From: Aphanothece sp. CMT-3BRIN-NPC111 | Lineage (GTDB): Bacteria > Cyanobacteriota > Cyanobacteriia > Cyanobacteriales > JAHHGU01 | NCBI GenBank assembly: GCA_019359765.1 | Contig: JAHHGU010000018.1 | Coordinates: 27,568 to 91,567 of the forward strand | DNA: 64,000 nucleotides | Direction: 5' to 3' | Shown here: one piece after another, positions 48,773 through 56,535 of the stretch | Numbering within the stretch: the first letter of the stretch is position 1 | How the letters are laid out: every line of letters starts with the position of its first letter | Position numbers and translations under genes: made by a program | Notes under the pieces: generated by a model | The model's input: the letters and a program-made list of their open reading frames with translations, nothing else | Database searches by the model: none | Told to the model about the DNA's origin: nothing

Positions 48773-49378
48773 ATGCTGGAAGACCGCGACTATACATTAA
48801 TCATCGACAAAAGCGGCAGTATGTCGATCAAAGACCAGGTGGGTGGTAAAAGCCGCTGGCAAGTAATGCAGGAGTCTACCCTGGCTATCGCCAGTAAATG
48901 TGAAGAATTAGACCCTGATGGCATCACGATTTACCTGTTTTCCGGCAGATTTAGACGCTACGACAACGTGACGTCTGGCAAGGTTGCCCAAATCTTCCAA
49001 GAAAACGAGCCTTCTGGTCGTACAGACTTGGCAGGTGTCCTGGTAGATGCAACCAACAGCTACTTTCAGCGCAAGGCTGCCCGTCAGACAAAGTCGAATG
49101 GAGAGACAATTTTGGTGGTCACTGATGGGGAACCGGATGACCGCAAAGCTGTAATGAAAGCGATTATTGAAGCATCGCGGCGGATGGACAGAGATGAAGA
49201 ACTGGCTATTTCCTTTATTCAAGTAGGCACCGATGCCCAGGCAACTCAGTTTCTAAAAGTATTGGATGATGAACTGCAAAGTGCGGGTGCCAAGTTTGAC
49301 ATCGTAGACACAGTGACGATGGATGACATGGAGGATATGACCCTAAGAGAGGTGTTGCTTAATGCCATTATTGATTAA
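48773..49378 (+). CDS. Stand-alone VWA domain protein 1
   Basis: 201 residues, almost entirely one von Willebrand A domain. The MIDAS metal site is complete: DKSGSMS (DxSxS, about residue 12), Thr in GRTDLAG and Asp in VTDGEPDDRK. No signal peptide, so cytoplasmic. First of three tandem paralogues (~70-85% identical by eye). VWA-only proteins of this TerY-like kind act as metal-dependent protein-binding modules; the partner is unknown. Confidence 0.88.
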   Translation: MLEDRDYTLIIDKSGSMSIKDQVGGKSRWQVMQESTLAIASKCEELDPDGITIYLFSGRFRRYDNVTSGKVAQIFQENEPSGRTDLAGVLVDATNSYFQRKAARQTKSNGETILVVTDGEPDDRKAVMKAIIEASRRMDRDEELAISFIQVGTDAQATQFLKVLDDELQSAGAKFDIVDTVTMDDMEDMTLREVLLNAIID

Positions 49379-49403
49379 GAGTATCTCTGAACTTGAAAGT
49401 AAA

Positions 49404-49480
49404 ACGATTTTAGATTAAACAATTGACATCCCCCTGCATAGTGGGACGAGGCTTGAACAAAATTTCAGGTCATTCAATGA
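49404..49480. repeat. Dispersed repeat family R1, copy B
   Basis: Has ATTTTAGATTAAACAATTGA, CCCTGCATAG, GGGACGAGGCTTGAACAAAA, TTTCAGGTC. It lacks the palindrome found in copy A. Confidence 0.7.
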
Positions 49481-49510
49481 GAGGATTTTGGATTAACCCC
49501 ATAACTAAAG

Positions 49511-49564
49511 TTAGGGGCTTGAAACCGAGTATTACGAATTACGAATTACGAATTATTTTGGTCA
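49511..49564. repeat. Repeat R2 with three-plus GAATTAC units
   Basis: GGGGCTTGAAACCG followed by tandem GAATTAC heptamers and ATTTTGGTCA. The copy at 23966-24004 has exactly two fewer heptamers (14 bp). Confidence 0.8.
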
Positions 49565-49800
49565 TCTAAGTGGTGATTTGTTTGACTGCCAAAAGTCAAT
49601 AAACACAATTTTGCCACAGAAACTAAGTATGCCCATAGGTTTCACTTGGCTGTGCGATGGTCGAAAAGCCGCATAAAATTGCGATCGCATCTTTGCGTTT
49701 TTTGTCTAAACTTACAGCATTGCCTGGGGTGTCGTATAGGCTAGATAAGAAAGCTATAACAATCCCTGGAGGTTATCTCTTGGTGGAAGGAGGTTCTTTG

Positions 49801-50403
49801 GTGGAAAACCGTGATTACACGTTAATTATTGACAAAAGCGGTAGTATGTCTACCCCAGACCAACGGGGTGGTAGGAGTCGCTGGGACTCGGCGCAGGAGT
49901 CTACCCTAGCATTAGCGAGAAAATGCGAACAGTTCGATCCAGATGGGATTACCGTTTATCTGTTTTCAGGTCGTTTTAAACGCTACGACAATGTGACTTC
50001 ACAGAAAGTCACCCAGATTTTCCAAGAAAACGATCCCTCTGGCACCACTGACTTAGCTGCTGTACTCAAAGACGCCACTGACAGGTACTTTCAGAATAAA
50101 GCTGCTGGACAGACCAAGGCGAATGGAGAGACGATTTTGGTAATCACCGATGGTGAACCGGACGATCGCAAAGCCGTGATGAGGGTAATTATTGAAGCGT
50201 CTCGCCAAATGGAACGGGATGAAGAACTAGCAATTTCACTAATTCAAGTGGGTACTGATGCAACGGCAACTCGGTTTCTCAAACTCTTGGATGATGAACT
50301 CCAAGGTGCTGGAGCGAAATTTGACATCGTTGACACAGTCACCCTAGATGACATGGAGAATTTTACACTGACTGAGGTGCTGCTCAACGCCATTAATGAC
50401 TAA
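49801..50403 (+). CDS. Stand-alone VWA domain protein 2
   Basis: 200 residues from the GTG at 49801, chosen because GGAGG lies 8 bases upstream and it aligns with the starts of both paralogues; the frame is open to 49657. MIDAS intact: DKSGSMS, Thr in GTTDLAA, ITDGEPDDRK. Very close to VWA 3: a block of 31 bases around the codons for RWDSAQESTLA is identical, suggesting recent duplication or gene conversion. Confidence 0.87.
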   Translation: MENRDYTLIIDKSGSMSTPDQRGGRSRWDSAQESTLALARKCEQFDPDGITVYLFSGRFKRYDNVTSQKVTQIFQENDPSGTTDLAAVLKDATDRYFQNKAAGQTKANGETILVITDGEPDDRKAVMRVIIEASRQMERDEELAISLIQVGTDATATRFLKLLDDELQGAGAKFDIVDTVTLDDMENFTLTEVLLNAIND

Positions 50404-50560
50404 GAACCTATGCGAAAAGTGGTTTGAAGATATTTTTAACCACAGATAAACGCAGATGAACACAGATACCAGTAGGTATGGAACCGCTGAAACGGATGCA
50501 AGAAAGATAGGCTCTAATTAGCTATTAGCTATTAGCTGTTAGCTAATGGCTAATGCTTAC
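50401..50560. repeat. MITE-like end plus TTAGCTA heptamers
   Basis: AGAACCTATGCGAAAAG at 50404 and GATAGGCTCTAA near 50510 resemble the ends of the 24136-24262 element. TTAGCTATTAGCTATTAGCT heptamers follow at 50518-50550. Confidence 0.5.
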
Positions 50561-50589
50561 ATAACAAATAATTTAAGGAGGTTTTAGGC

Positions 50590-51192
50590 GTGGAAGACCG
50601 TGATTATACCTTAATTATTGATAAAAGCGGCAGTATGTCTACTCCAGATCAACCAGGTGGTAGAAGCCGCTGGGACTCGGCGCAGGAGTCTACCCTAGCG
50701 TTGGCAAGAAAATGCGAACAGTTCGATCCAGATGGCATAACAGTTTATTTATTTTCCAGCCGATTCAAACGATACGACAATGTCACCTCCAGCAAAGTCG
50801 CACAGATTTTTCAAGAAAACGACCCTGCTGGCAGCACTAACCTAGCGGGTGTGCTGAAGGATGCGACAGATCGCTACTTTCAGAATAAAGCCGCAGGTCA
50901 GGCCAAGGCTGGGGGAGAAACAATTCTGGTGGTGACGGATGGGGAACCAGATGACCGTAAAGGCGTAATGCGGACAATTATTGAGGCATCTCGTCAAATG
51001 GAGCGAGATGAAGAACTGGCTATTTCCATGATTCAAGTAGGTTCAGAGCCAACAGCCGCCCAGTTTCTTAAGGCGTTGGACGATCAACTGCAAGGTGCTG
51101 GGGCGCAATTTGATATTTGCGACACAATCACCATTGATGACATGGCGGATATGACGCTGGCTGAAGTGCTGCTAAATGCCATTAATGACTAA
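50590..51192 (+). CDS. Stand-alone VWA domain protein 3
   Basis: 200 residues, GTG start with AAGGAGG eleven bases upstream. MIDAS DKSGSMS and VTDGEPDDRK are intact; the Thr segment reads GSTNLAG, with Asn for the Asp that follows Thr in copies 1 and 2. Third tandem paralogue, 186 bp after VWA 2. No other VWA-associated partner (for example an AAA ATPase of the MoxR type or a phosphatase) is adjacent. Confidence 0.87.
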   Translation: MEDRDYTLIIDKSGSMSTPDQPGGRSRWDSAQESTLALARKCEQFDPDGITVYLFSSRFKRYDNVTSSKVAQIFQENDPAGSTNLAGVLKDATDRYFQNKAAGQAKAGGETILVVTDGEPDDRKGVMRTIIEASRQMERDEELAISMIQVGSEPTAAQFLKALDDQLQGAGAQFDICDTITIDDMADMTLAEVLLNAIND

Positions 51193-51309
51193 GAATTTTA
51201 GTGTGGCGATCGCGAATAACTGTCTTCGACAAAACTGTTAGCGGTTGTAGTAGCTGGCGGGTGGAAATTTCACCCCCCATTTGTAGAACTAACGAACTAG
51301 CATATAAGG

Positions 51310-52626
51310 GTGACTGATCTGTACTATCCCTTACGTTCATTAAGGGAGGGGCATTGGTTTAAGCTGATCTGCGGAGCCAGCTTCCAACACCTCCCTGCGG
51401 TTCGCAATCTGACGTTGGCTTATACCCTAGCTGGTGCTGACTGTATTGATGTCGCTGCTGACCCAGCTGTAATTGCTGCGGCAAAAGACGCCCTAAAAGT
51501 TGCCGAAAAATGGGCAGACGCTGCCACAGCGCGTGGTTACGGCATAAGAGGTTTGCCTTGGTTGATGGTCAGTTTGAATGATGGGGAAGACCCCCACTTT
51601 CGCAAAGCAGAGTTTAACCCAGCTAAGTGTCCGCCGGACTGTACTCGTCCTTGTGAAAGTATTTGTCCAGCACAAGCGATCGCGCTTCCAGATACTGGCG
51701 TCATCGATGAACGCTGCTACGGTTGTGGTAGATGTGTACCAGTTTGCCCAATTGGACAGATTGTGACTCGCTCTTATGTATATACCCCAGAAGCGATCGC
51801 ACATCTAGTTTTGTCCCTTGGTATAGACGCCTTAGAAATCCATACGCAAGTAGGGCATCTGGAAGATTTTAAACGACTTTGGTGTGCGCTCGCTCCTTGG
51901 GTTGAGCAACTCAAGCTTATAGCCATCAGCTGTCCTGATGGTGACGGCTTAATTGATTACCTCAAGTCACTTTATAAAGTAATGACACCTCTGCCGTGTC
52001 CTCTAATCTGGCAGACCGACGGACGCCCTATGAGTGGTGACATTGGCATTGGCACGACTCGCGCCGCTGTGAAGCTAGGTGAGAAAGTGTTGGCAGCAAA
52101 TTTACCAGGATACGTACAGTTAGCTGGAGGTACCAATCATCACACCGTTCCCAAACTCCAAGCTGCTGAACTCATCAGGGTTCATGAGTCAGAAGAAATT
52201 ATGAATGTAGCTCAAAGCTCTGTGCCAACGGGTTTTGAACAAAAGTTATCTGTAAAAGACAAAGGTGATTTACTAAATCTGCCTCTACAAACTCAAAACT
52301 CTGTACGGGCGGGTGAAGCCGATCAATCTGGGGTCGAAACAGAACAATCCTTCAACATTGCCCCCCCTACAACTCAAAACTCAAAAGTTGCCGGTATTGC
52401 TTACGGTAGCTATGCACGGGTTCTGCTGTCACCAGTTTTAGATCGATTAGAAAAGATTAACAAAGCTGAAGCCTATGCTAACGCCCCATCTCTTCCAAGC
52501 GTCCAGCGGGTTGCTGGACGCTTGGAAGAAACGCCCCAGCTACTTTGGGAGGCTGTAGCTCAAGCTCATTCCTTAGTTTCCCCCTTAAAGTCGTTAGTAA
52601 AAGGAAAAAGCACCCACTGTGGATGA
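51310..52626 (+). CDS. ldpA: Circadian/redox protein LdpA
   Basis: 438 residues, GTG start. Iron-sulphur protein that adjusts circadian period to light through cellular redox state in Synechococcus. Two [4Fe-4S] motifs are visible: CPPDCTRPCESICP (about residues 97-110) and CYGCGRCVPVCP (about 137-148). The C-terminal conserved block AGIAYGSYARVLLSPVLDRLE is separated from the rest by a ~60-residue variable segment that contains heptamer-repeat-encoded TQNS motifs. It overlaps the frame of the next gene. Confidence 0.93.
   Translation: MTDLYYPLRSLREGHWFKLICGASFQHLPAVRNLTLAYTLAGADCIDVAADPAVIAAAKDALKVAEKWADAATARGYGIRGLPWLMVSLNDGEDPHFRKAEFNPAKCPPDCTRPCESICPAQAIALPDTGVIDERCYGCGRCVPVCPIGQIVTRSYVYTPEAIAHLVLSLGIDALEIHTQVGHLEDFKRLWCALAPWVEQLKLIAISCPDGDGLIDYLKSLYKVMTPLPCPLIWQTDGRPMSGDIGIGTTRAAVKLGEKVLAANLPGYVQLAGGTNHHTVPKLQAAELIRVHESEEIMNVAQSSVPTGFEQKLSVKDKGDLLNLPLQTQNSVRAGEADQSGVETEQSFNIAPPTTQNSKVAGIAYGSYARVLLSPVLDRLEKINKAEAYANAPSLPSVQRVAGRLEETPQLLWEAVAQAHSLVSPLKSLVKGKSTHCG
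52286..52392 (+). repeat. STRR-derived segments inside ldpA
   Basis: ACAAACTCAAAACTCTGT (about 52287) and ACAACTCAAAACTCAAAAGT (about 52371) match the AAAACTC heptamers of the spacers. They encode QTQNS and TTQNSK within the variable segment. Confidence 0.7.
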
Positions 52627-52645
52627 AAACATTAGTTTAGGAAGG

Positions 52646-54379
52646 ATGCAGATTACAGACGATCTCACTAAATTGCTGCACATTTTGCCAGAACAGATTC
52701 GCTTAGCCCTGGAGGAGCACCCCCAGGAGAATAACTTAATTGAAGTGGTCATGGATCTGGGTCGATTTCCTGAGGCTCGCTTTCCGGATAAAGCTGAGTA
52801 CCTCTGTGAAACCCCCGTTTCCAAAGAAGACCTGAATTATTGCATCCAGCGAGTGGGTCTTTTTAGCGGTGATAACCGAGCCGGAATCGAGCGCACCTTG
52901 CACCGGATTAGCGCCATGCGTAATCGCACTGGTGAGATTATTGGCTTAACTTGTCGCGTGGGGCGGGCGGTTTACGGAACGATAGGCATGATCCACGACT
53001 TGGTGGAAACAGGCAAGTCGATTCTTATGCTGGGGCGTCCAGGTGTCGGTAAAACAACAGCCTTGCGGGAAATTGCCAGAGTATTGGCAGATGATTTACA
53101 TAAGCGGGTTGTAATTATTGACACATCTAACGAAATCGCCGGTGATGGAGATATTCCCCACCCAGCGATTGGTAGAGCCAGAAGGATGCAAGTTGCCCGC
53201 CCGGAACTACAGCATCAGGTGATGATTGAGGCTGTGGAGAACCATATGCCACAAGTCATCGTTATTGATGAAATTGGCACGGAACTGGAAGCACTAGCAG
53301 CCCGAACAATTGCCGAGCGTGGTGTCCAACTGGTAGGCACGGCTCACGGCAATCAAATTGAAAATTTGATTAAAAACCCAACTTTATCTGACTTGGTTGG
53401 GGGTATCCAGGCTGTAACGCTGGGAGATGAAGAAGCCAGACGCCGAGCTTCTCAGAAGACTGTTTTAGAGCGCAAGGCTCCACCAACGTTTGAAATTGCC
53501 GTAGAAATGCTGGAGCGGCAGCGCTGGGTAGTGCATGAGAGTGTTTCTGAGACGGTTGATACCTTGCTGCGGGGGCGTCAGCCGAATCCGCAAGTTCGGA
53601 CAGTTAGTGAAACTGGCAAAGTTACTGTCACACGCGAGTTAGCGGAGACACCAACACTAACGCCACCGACGATGTCTTTGCGCTCTACAGGCTGGCGCTC
53701 GTCTGGACAAATGCAGCCCTTGCCTCCTACTAAGGCTGCATCACCAATTCGCCCTGTAATAGAGCTAGAGCGTTTTTCTGAGGACACCTCTTTTGAGCAG
53801 ATGCTGGATAAATCCTGGCATCAGCAAGATGAGTTGATGCGTGAGGGTAGGACTCCGGGGCCGAATGGAGAGGATTACCCGGTACACGTTTATCCTTATG
53901 GCATCAGCCGCCAGCAGCTGGATCAAGTCATTGAGGTGCTAAATTTGCCTGTGGTGTTGACAAAAGACATGGATAGTGCCGATGCCGTAGTAGCGTTGCG
54001 ATCGCACGTCAAAAATCACTCCAAGTTAAGGCACATTAGCAAAGCTCGTCAGTTGCCCATTTATAGCCTCAAAGCCAGTACCATTCCTCAGATCACCCGC
54101 GCCCTGAGGCGTGTGTTGGGCATGGATGACCCCAACCAGCCCGATACAACTGACTTGCGTCTCTTTGCTCAAAAAGGCTCTGAAGACGAAATTGAGGCTC
54201 TAGAAGAAGCAAGACTGGCAGTGGAACAAATCGTGATTCCCAAGGGACAGCCGGTGGAGTTACTTCCTCGCTCTGCTCAAGTTCGCAAGATGCAACACGA
54301 GCTAGTCGAACACTATCGCCTCAAGTCGAATAGTTTTGGCGATGAACCTAACCGACGTCTGCGGATTTACCCAGCCTGA
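52646..54379 (+). CDS. Ycf45/SpoIIIAA-like AAA ATPase with R3H domain
   Basis: 577 residues from ATG 52646 (MQITDDLTKLLHILPEQIR), the usual family N-terminus; a GTG at 52619 overlapping ldpA is less likely. The ATPase domain has Walker A LGRPGVGKTT (about residue 140) and Walker B VIVIDEIGTE. After a variable linker, the C-terminal R3H nucleic-acid-binding domain (LPRSAQVRKMQHELVEHYRL) is present. Homologues are encoded in some plastids (ycf45). Function is not established. Confidence 0.9.
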   Translation: MQITDDLTKLLHILPEQIRLALEEHPQENNLIEVVMDLGRFPEARFPDKAEYLCETPVSKEDLNYCIQRVGLFSGDNRAGIERTLHRISAMRNRTGEIIGLTCRVGRAVYGTIGMIHDLVETGKSILMLGRPGVGKTTALREIARVLADDLHKRVVIIDTSNEIAGDGDIPHPAIGRARRMQVARPELQHQVMIEAVENHMPQVIVIDEIGTELEALAARTIAERGVQLVGTAHGNQIENLIKNPTLSDLVGGIQAVTLGDEEARRRASQKTVLERKAPPTFEIAVEMLERQRWVVHESVSETVDTLLRGRQPNPQVRTVSETGKVTVTRELAETPTLTPPTMSLRSTGWRSSGQMQPLPPTKAASPIRPVIELERFSEDTSFEQMLDKSWHQQDELMREGRTPGPNGEDYPVHVYPYGISRQQLDQVIEVLNLPVVLTKDMDSADAVVALRSHVKNHSKLRHISKARQLPIYSLKASTIPQITRALRRVLGMDDPNQPDTTDLRLFAQKGSEDEIEALEEARLAVEQIVIPKGQPVELLPRSAQVRKMQHELVEHYRLKSNSFGDEPNRRLRIYPA

Positions 54380-54518
54380 GGCACAAATCTGGAGGGTAGG
54401 CTAACCTGTGTAGATGAGCGTACCCTCCAGAGTTTTGTTACAATAGTTTCTGAACGGAAGCTTTGAACATCTCAAAGCAGGTCAGGGAGCATTCCCGCCA
54501 GAGAATGTAAAAAAACTC

Positions 54519-54549
54519 TTGACAGTTAAGGGGATATTCTTGGTAAGAT
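54519..54549 (+). promoter_or_regulatory. Putative promoter of tRNA-Gln
   Basis: A perfect TTGACA at 54519-54524 and TAAGAT at 54544-54549; the 19-base spacer is slightly long. Confidence 0.4.
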
Positions 54550-54566
54550 AGTCAAGGCTTCAGAAA

Positions 54567-54638
54567 TGGGGTGTCGCCAAGTGGTAAGGCAGCTGGTTTT
54601 GGTCCAGCCATTCCGAGGTTCGAATCCTTGCACCCCAG
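54567..54638 (+). tRNA. tRNA-Gln (anticodon UUG)
   Basis: 72 bases. Acceptor TGGGGTG/CACCCCA, anticodon stem GCTGG/CCAGC with loop TTTTGGT giving TTG, T-arm CGAGG-TTCGAAT-CCTTG, discriminator G. CCA is not encoded. Confidence 0.95.
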
Positions 54639-54665
54639 TACAATCAGACTTGTTTGCCTCCCTCT

Positions 54666-54717
54666 GTAGAGACGCGCCATGCCTCGGCTGCGCTCGGCAG
54701 CCATGGCGCGTCTCTAC
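54666..54717. repeat. Large palindrome of the GTAGAGACG family
   Basis: 16-bp perfect arms GTAGAGACGCGCCATG/CATGGCGCGTCTCTAC around a 20-base GC-rich centre; CGGCTTTTT follows, so it may also terminate tRNA-Gln transcription. Confidence 0.85.
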
Positions 54718-54788
54718 GGCTTTTTGGGAGAGCGGTACAACTCGTTTTACCGGATTAAGGCGATCGCAAACTTTGGCTAGTAATATCA

Positions 54789-54892
54789 TGTCCGGTTGAT
54801 TACCCTTAAAAATCTACCCCTCCCCTTAGCAAGAGGAGGGGTGCCGCAGGCGGGAAGGGGTTTTCCTGGAATTATGGGTAATCTAGCGGACA
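54789..54892. mobile_element. MITE-like element with TGTCCG ends
   Basis: Left end TGTCCGGTTGATTACCC, right end on the other strand TGTCCGCTAGATTACCC. Interior hairpin CCCCTCC...GGAGGGG. 104 bp, non-coding. Confidence 0.6.
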
Positions 54893-55303
54893 CAATATAA
54901 AAGTTACGACGTTTGACTAGGGATTTGTCTGATATCTGTAACCATTCCCCGACCTAAAGGTACGGGGCTTTATCCCCCTTCCCACACTACCCGCAATATA
55001 GAGTACGTACTTGTGTGGCTTGCGGAATTTCGGGCTGGGTTACGGTTAACCAGAGAGTGTAGACTCACTCCCCAACCCCAAGACTCAAAGAACGCAGATA
55101 CTCGTCATCTACTCAGCTACTGGCAAGCCTTGGGAGCGAGTCAACCCCCTGCGTTAAGCCCATTTCACCGTATTTCAATTTTACCAGTAAAGCCGTCCTA
55201 AAAGGCTTGCCCTGAGCTTGCCGAAGGGACGGGGTTTCAGACCCAGGAGTTTCGATGAACTACCGCCAGTGCCTTACGGCTCAGGCGAATTTCTCGCAGG
55301 TTC
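54893..55303. other. Non-coding spacer before the HAD gene
   Basis: Short open frames only. It contains fragments common in cyanobacterial spacers (GGGGCTT after CCCCGACC; CCTGAGCTTGCCGAAGG). No promoter stands out. Confidence 0.4.
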
Positions 55304-56143
55304 TTGTTAAAATCAGCAGAATCCGTGCCATGCAAGAAAACAGATATGCCTGCAAGCGCTCCAACTATTCTGGCTTTGGATTTTGACGGTGTTCTTTGTG
55401 ACGGGATGATTGAATATTTTCAGACATCCTGGCGCACTTACTGTCAAATCTGGACGCCTTCTAGCCAAACACCACCGGAGGATTTGCGCGATCGCTTCTC
55501 TTTGCTGCGACCAGTGATAGAAGTAGGCTGGGAAATGCCAGTGCTGCTGCGGGCGCTGCTTCTGGGCATCCCAGAAGAAAAGATTTGGCACGATTGGGCT
55601 GCTGTCGCCCAGCAACTGTTGCTAGAAGAAAGCCTGAACCCAGCAGAGATAGGCAAAAAGCTAGATCATATCCGCGATGAGTGGATTGCCGAGGATTTAG
55701 ATACCTGGCTGGGGCTGCATCGATTTTATCCCGGCGTTGTGGAACGACTGCTGAGGATGCAGTCTGTGCCAAAGGCATCGCTAGTGCAGCCAGTAATTGT
55801 GACCACCAAAGAGGGGCGCTTTGTAAAGCAACTATTGCAACAACAGGGCATTGATCTGGCTGAACAGTGGATTATAGGTAAAGAATCGCGACGCTCAAAG
55901 CAGCAAACACTGCGGGAATTACTCAGCAACTCGATCGGTGAGGCTGTCAGCCTTTGGTTTATAGAAGATCGACTAAAAACCCTACAATCAGTAGAACAGC
56001 AACCAGACTTAGATGCTGTGAGACTATATCTAGCAGACTGGGGTTACAACACCCCACAAGCACGAGCATCTATTCTCCCTGAGGAGCGAATTAAGTTGTT
56101 ATCGCTTTCCCAATTTATCCAGGATTTTTCTCTTTGGCCTTAA
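55304..56143 (+). CDS. HAD-family hydrolase
   Basis: 279 residues; translation could instead begin at ATG 55346 (MPASAPT), which places motif I nearer the N-terminus. HAD motifs: I DFDGVLCDG with nucleophile and acid Asp, II VIVTTKEG (Thr), III Lys in GKESRRSKQQ, IV FIEDRLKTL (Glu-Asp). A helical cap domain lies between I and II. Substrate unknown; probably a small-molecule phosphatase. A family member with the same motifs is common in cyanobacteria. Confidence 0.85.
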   Translation: MLKSAESVPCKKTDMPASAPTILALDFDGVLCDGMIEYFQTSWRTYCQIWTPSSQTPPEDLRDRFSLLRPVIEVGWEMPVLLRALLLGIPEEKIWHDWAAVAQQLLLEESLNPAEIGKKLDHIRDEWIAEDLDTWLGLHRFYPGVVERLLRMQSVPKASLVQPVIVTTKEGRFVKQLLQQQGIDLAEQWIIGKESRRSKQQTLRELLSNSIGEAVSLWFIEDRLKTLQSVEQQPDLDAVRLYLADWGYNTPQARASILPEERIKLLSLSQFIQDFSLWP

Positions 56144-56535
56144 TTTAAGAGAGTTTTGAGTTTTGAGTTTTGAGTTTAAAAAATGATTTTAAATAACATT
56201 TAAAATCCCCCTAAGTAAGCCAAACAATTTTATATTTTAGATGGGTCTCACTCACAAGGAGACGAGGATTGAGCCAAATTTCACGTCGTCAAATTAATTA
56301 AACCAAAGACTAATGTATGTTGGTTTAAGGTAACTTGCACCCAAGCCGAGCCACAATTTGATGGCTAACGCTATCGCTCAACCATCCTAGAAATAATTAT
56401 GGCGGCATACTTATCAAAACCTTATAAGACGCCGCGCGTTAAAAATATATAGAATAAAATTGTAGTACTAAATAAAATAAATTAATAAATTATTTAATTC
56501 AAAACTCAAAACTCAAAACTCAAAACTTTACAAAA
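56144..56535. other. Spacer flanked by inverted heptamer arrays
   Basis: GAGTTTT units at 56151-56177 and AAAACTC units at 56498-56527 face each other; between them lies a diverged R1 repeat (copy C, 56241-56290). No gene seen. Confidence 0.65.
56241..56290. repeat. Dispersed repeat family R1, copy C (diverged)
   Basis: GGAGACGAGGATTGAGCCAA followed by ATTTCACGTCGTC matches the right half of the family. Confidence 0.55.

Larger units (their letters stand above)
49379..49800. other. Repeat-filled spacer between VWA genes 1 and 2
   Basis: Holds dispersed repeat R1 copy B (49404-49480) and a second repeat shared with 23966-24004 (49511-49564). An open frame upstream of VWA 2 (49657-49800) adds 48 unrelated residues and is probably not translated. 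Confidence 0.55.

Noticed and set aside
49657..49800. N-terminal extension of VWA protein 2
   Set aside because: A strong RBS and GTG at 49801 give the same start as both paralogues; the extension has no counterpart.
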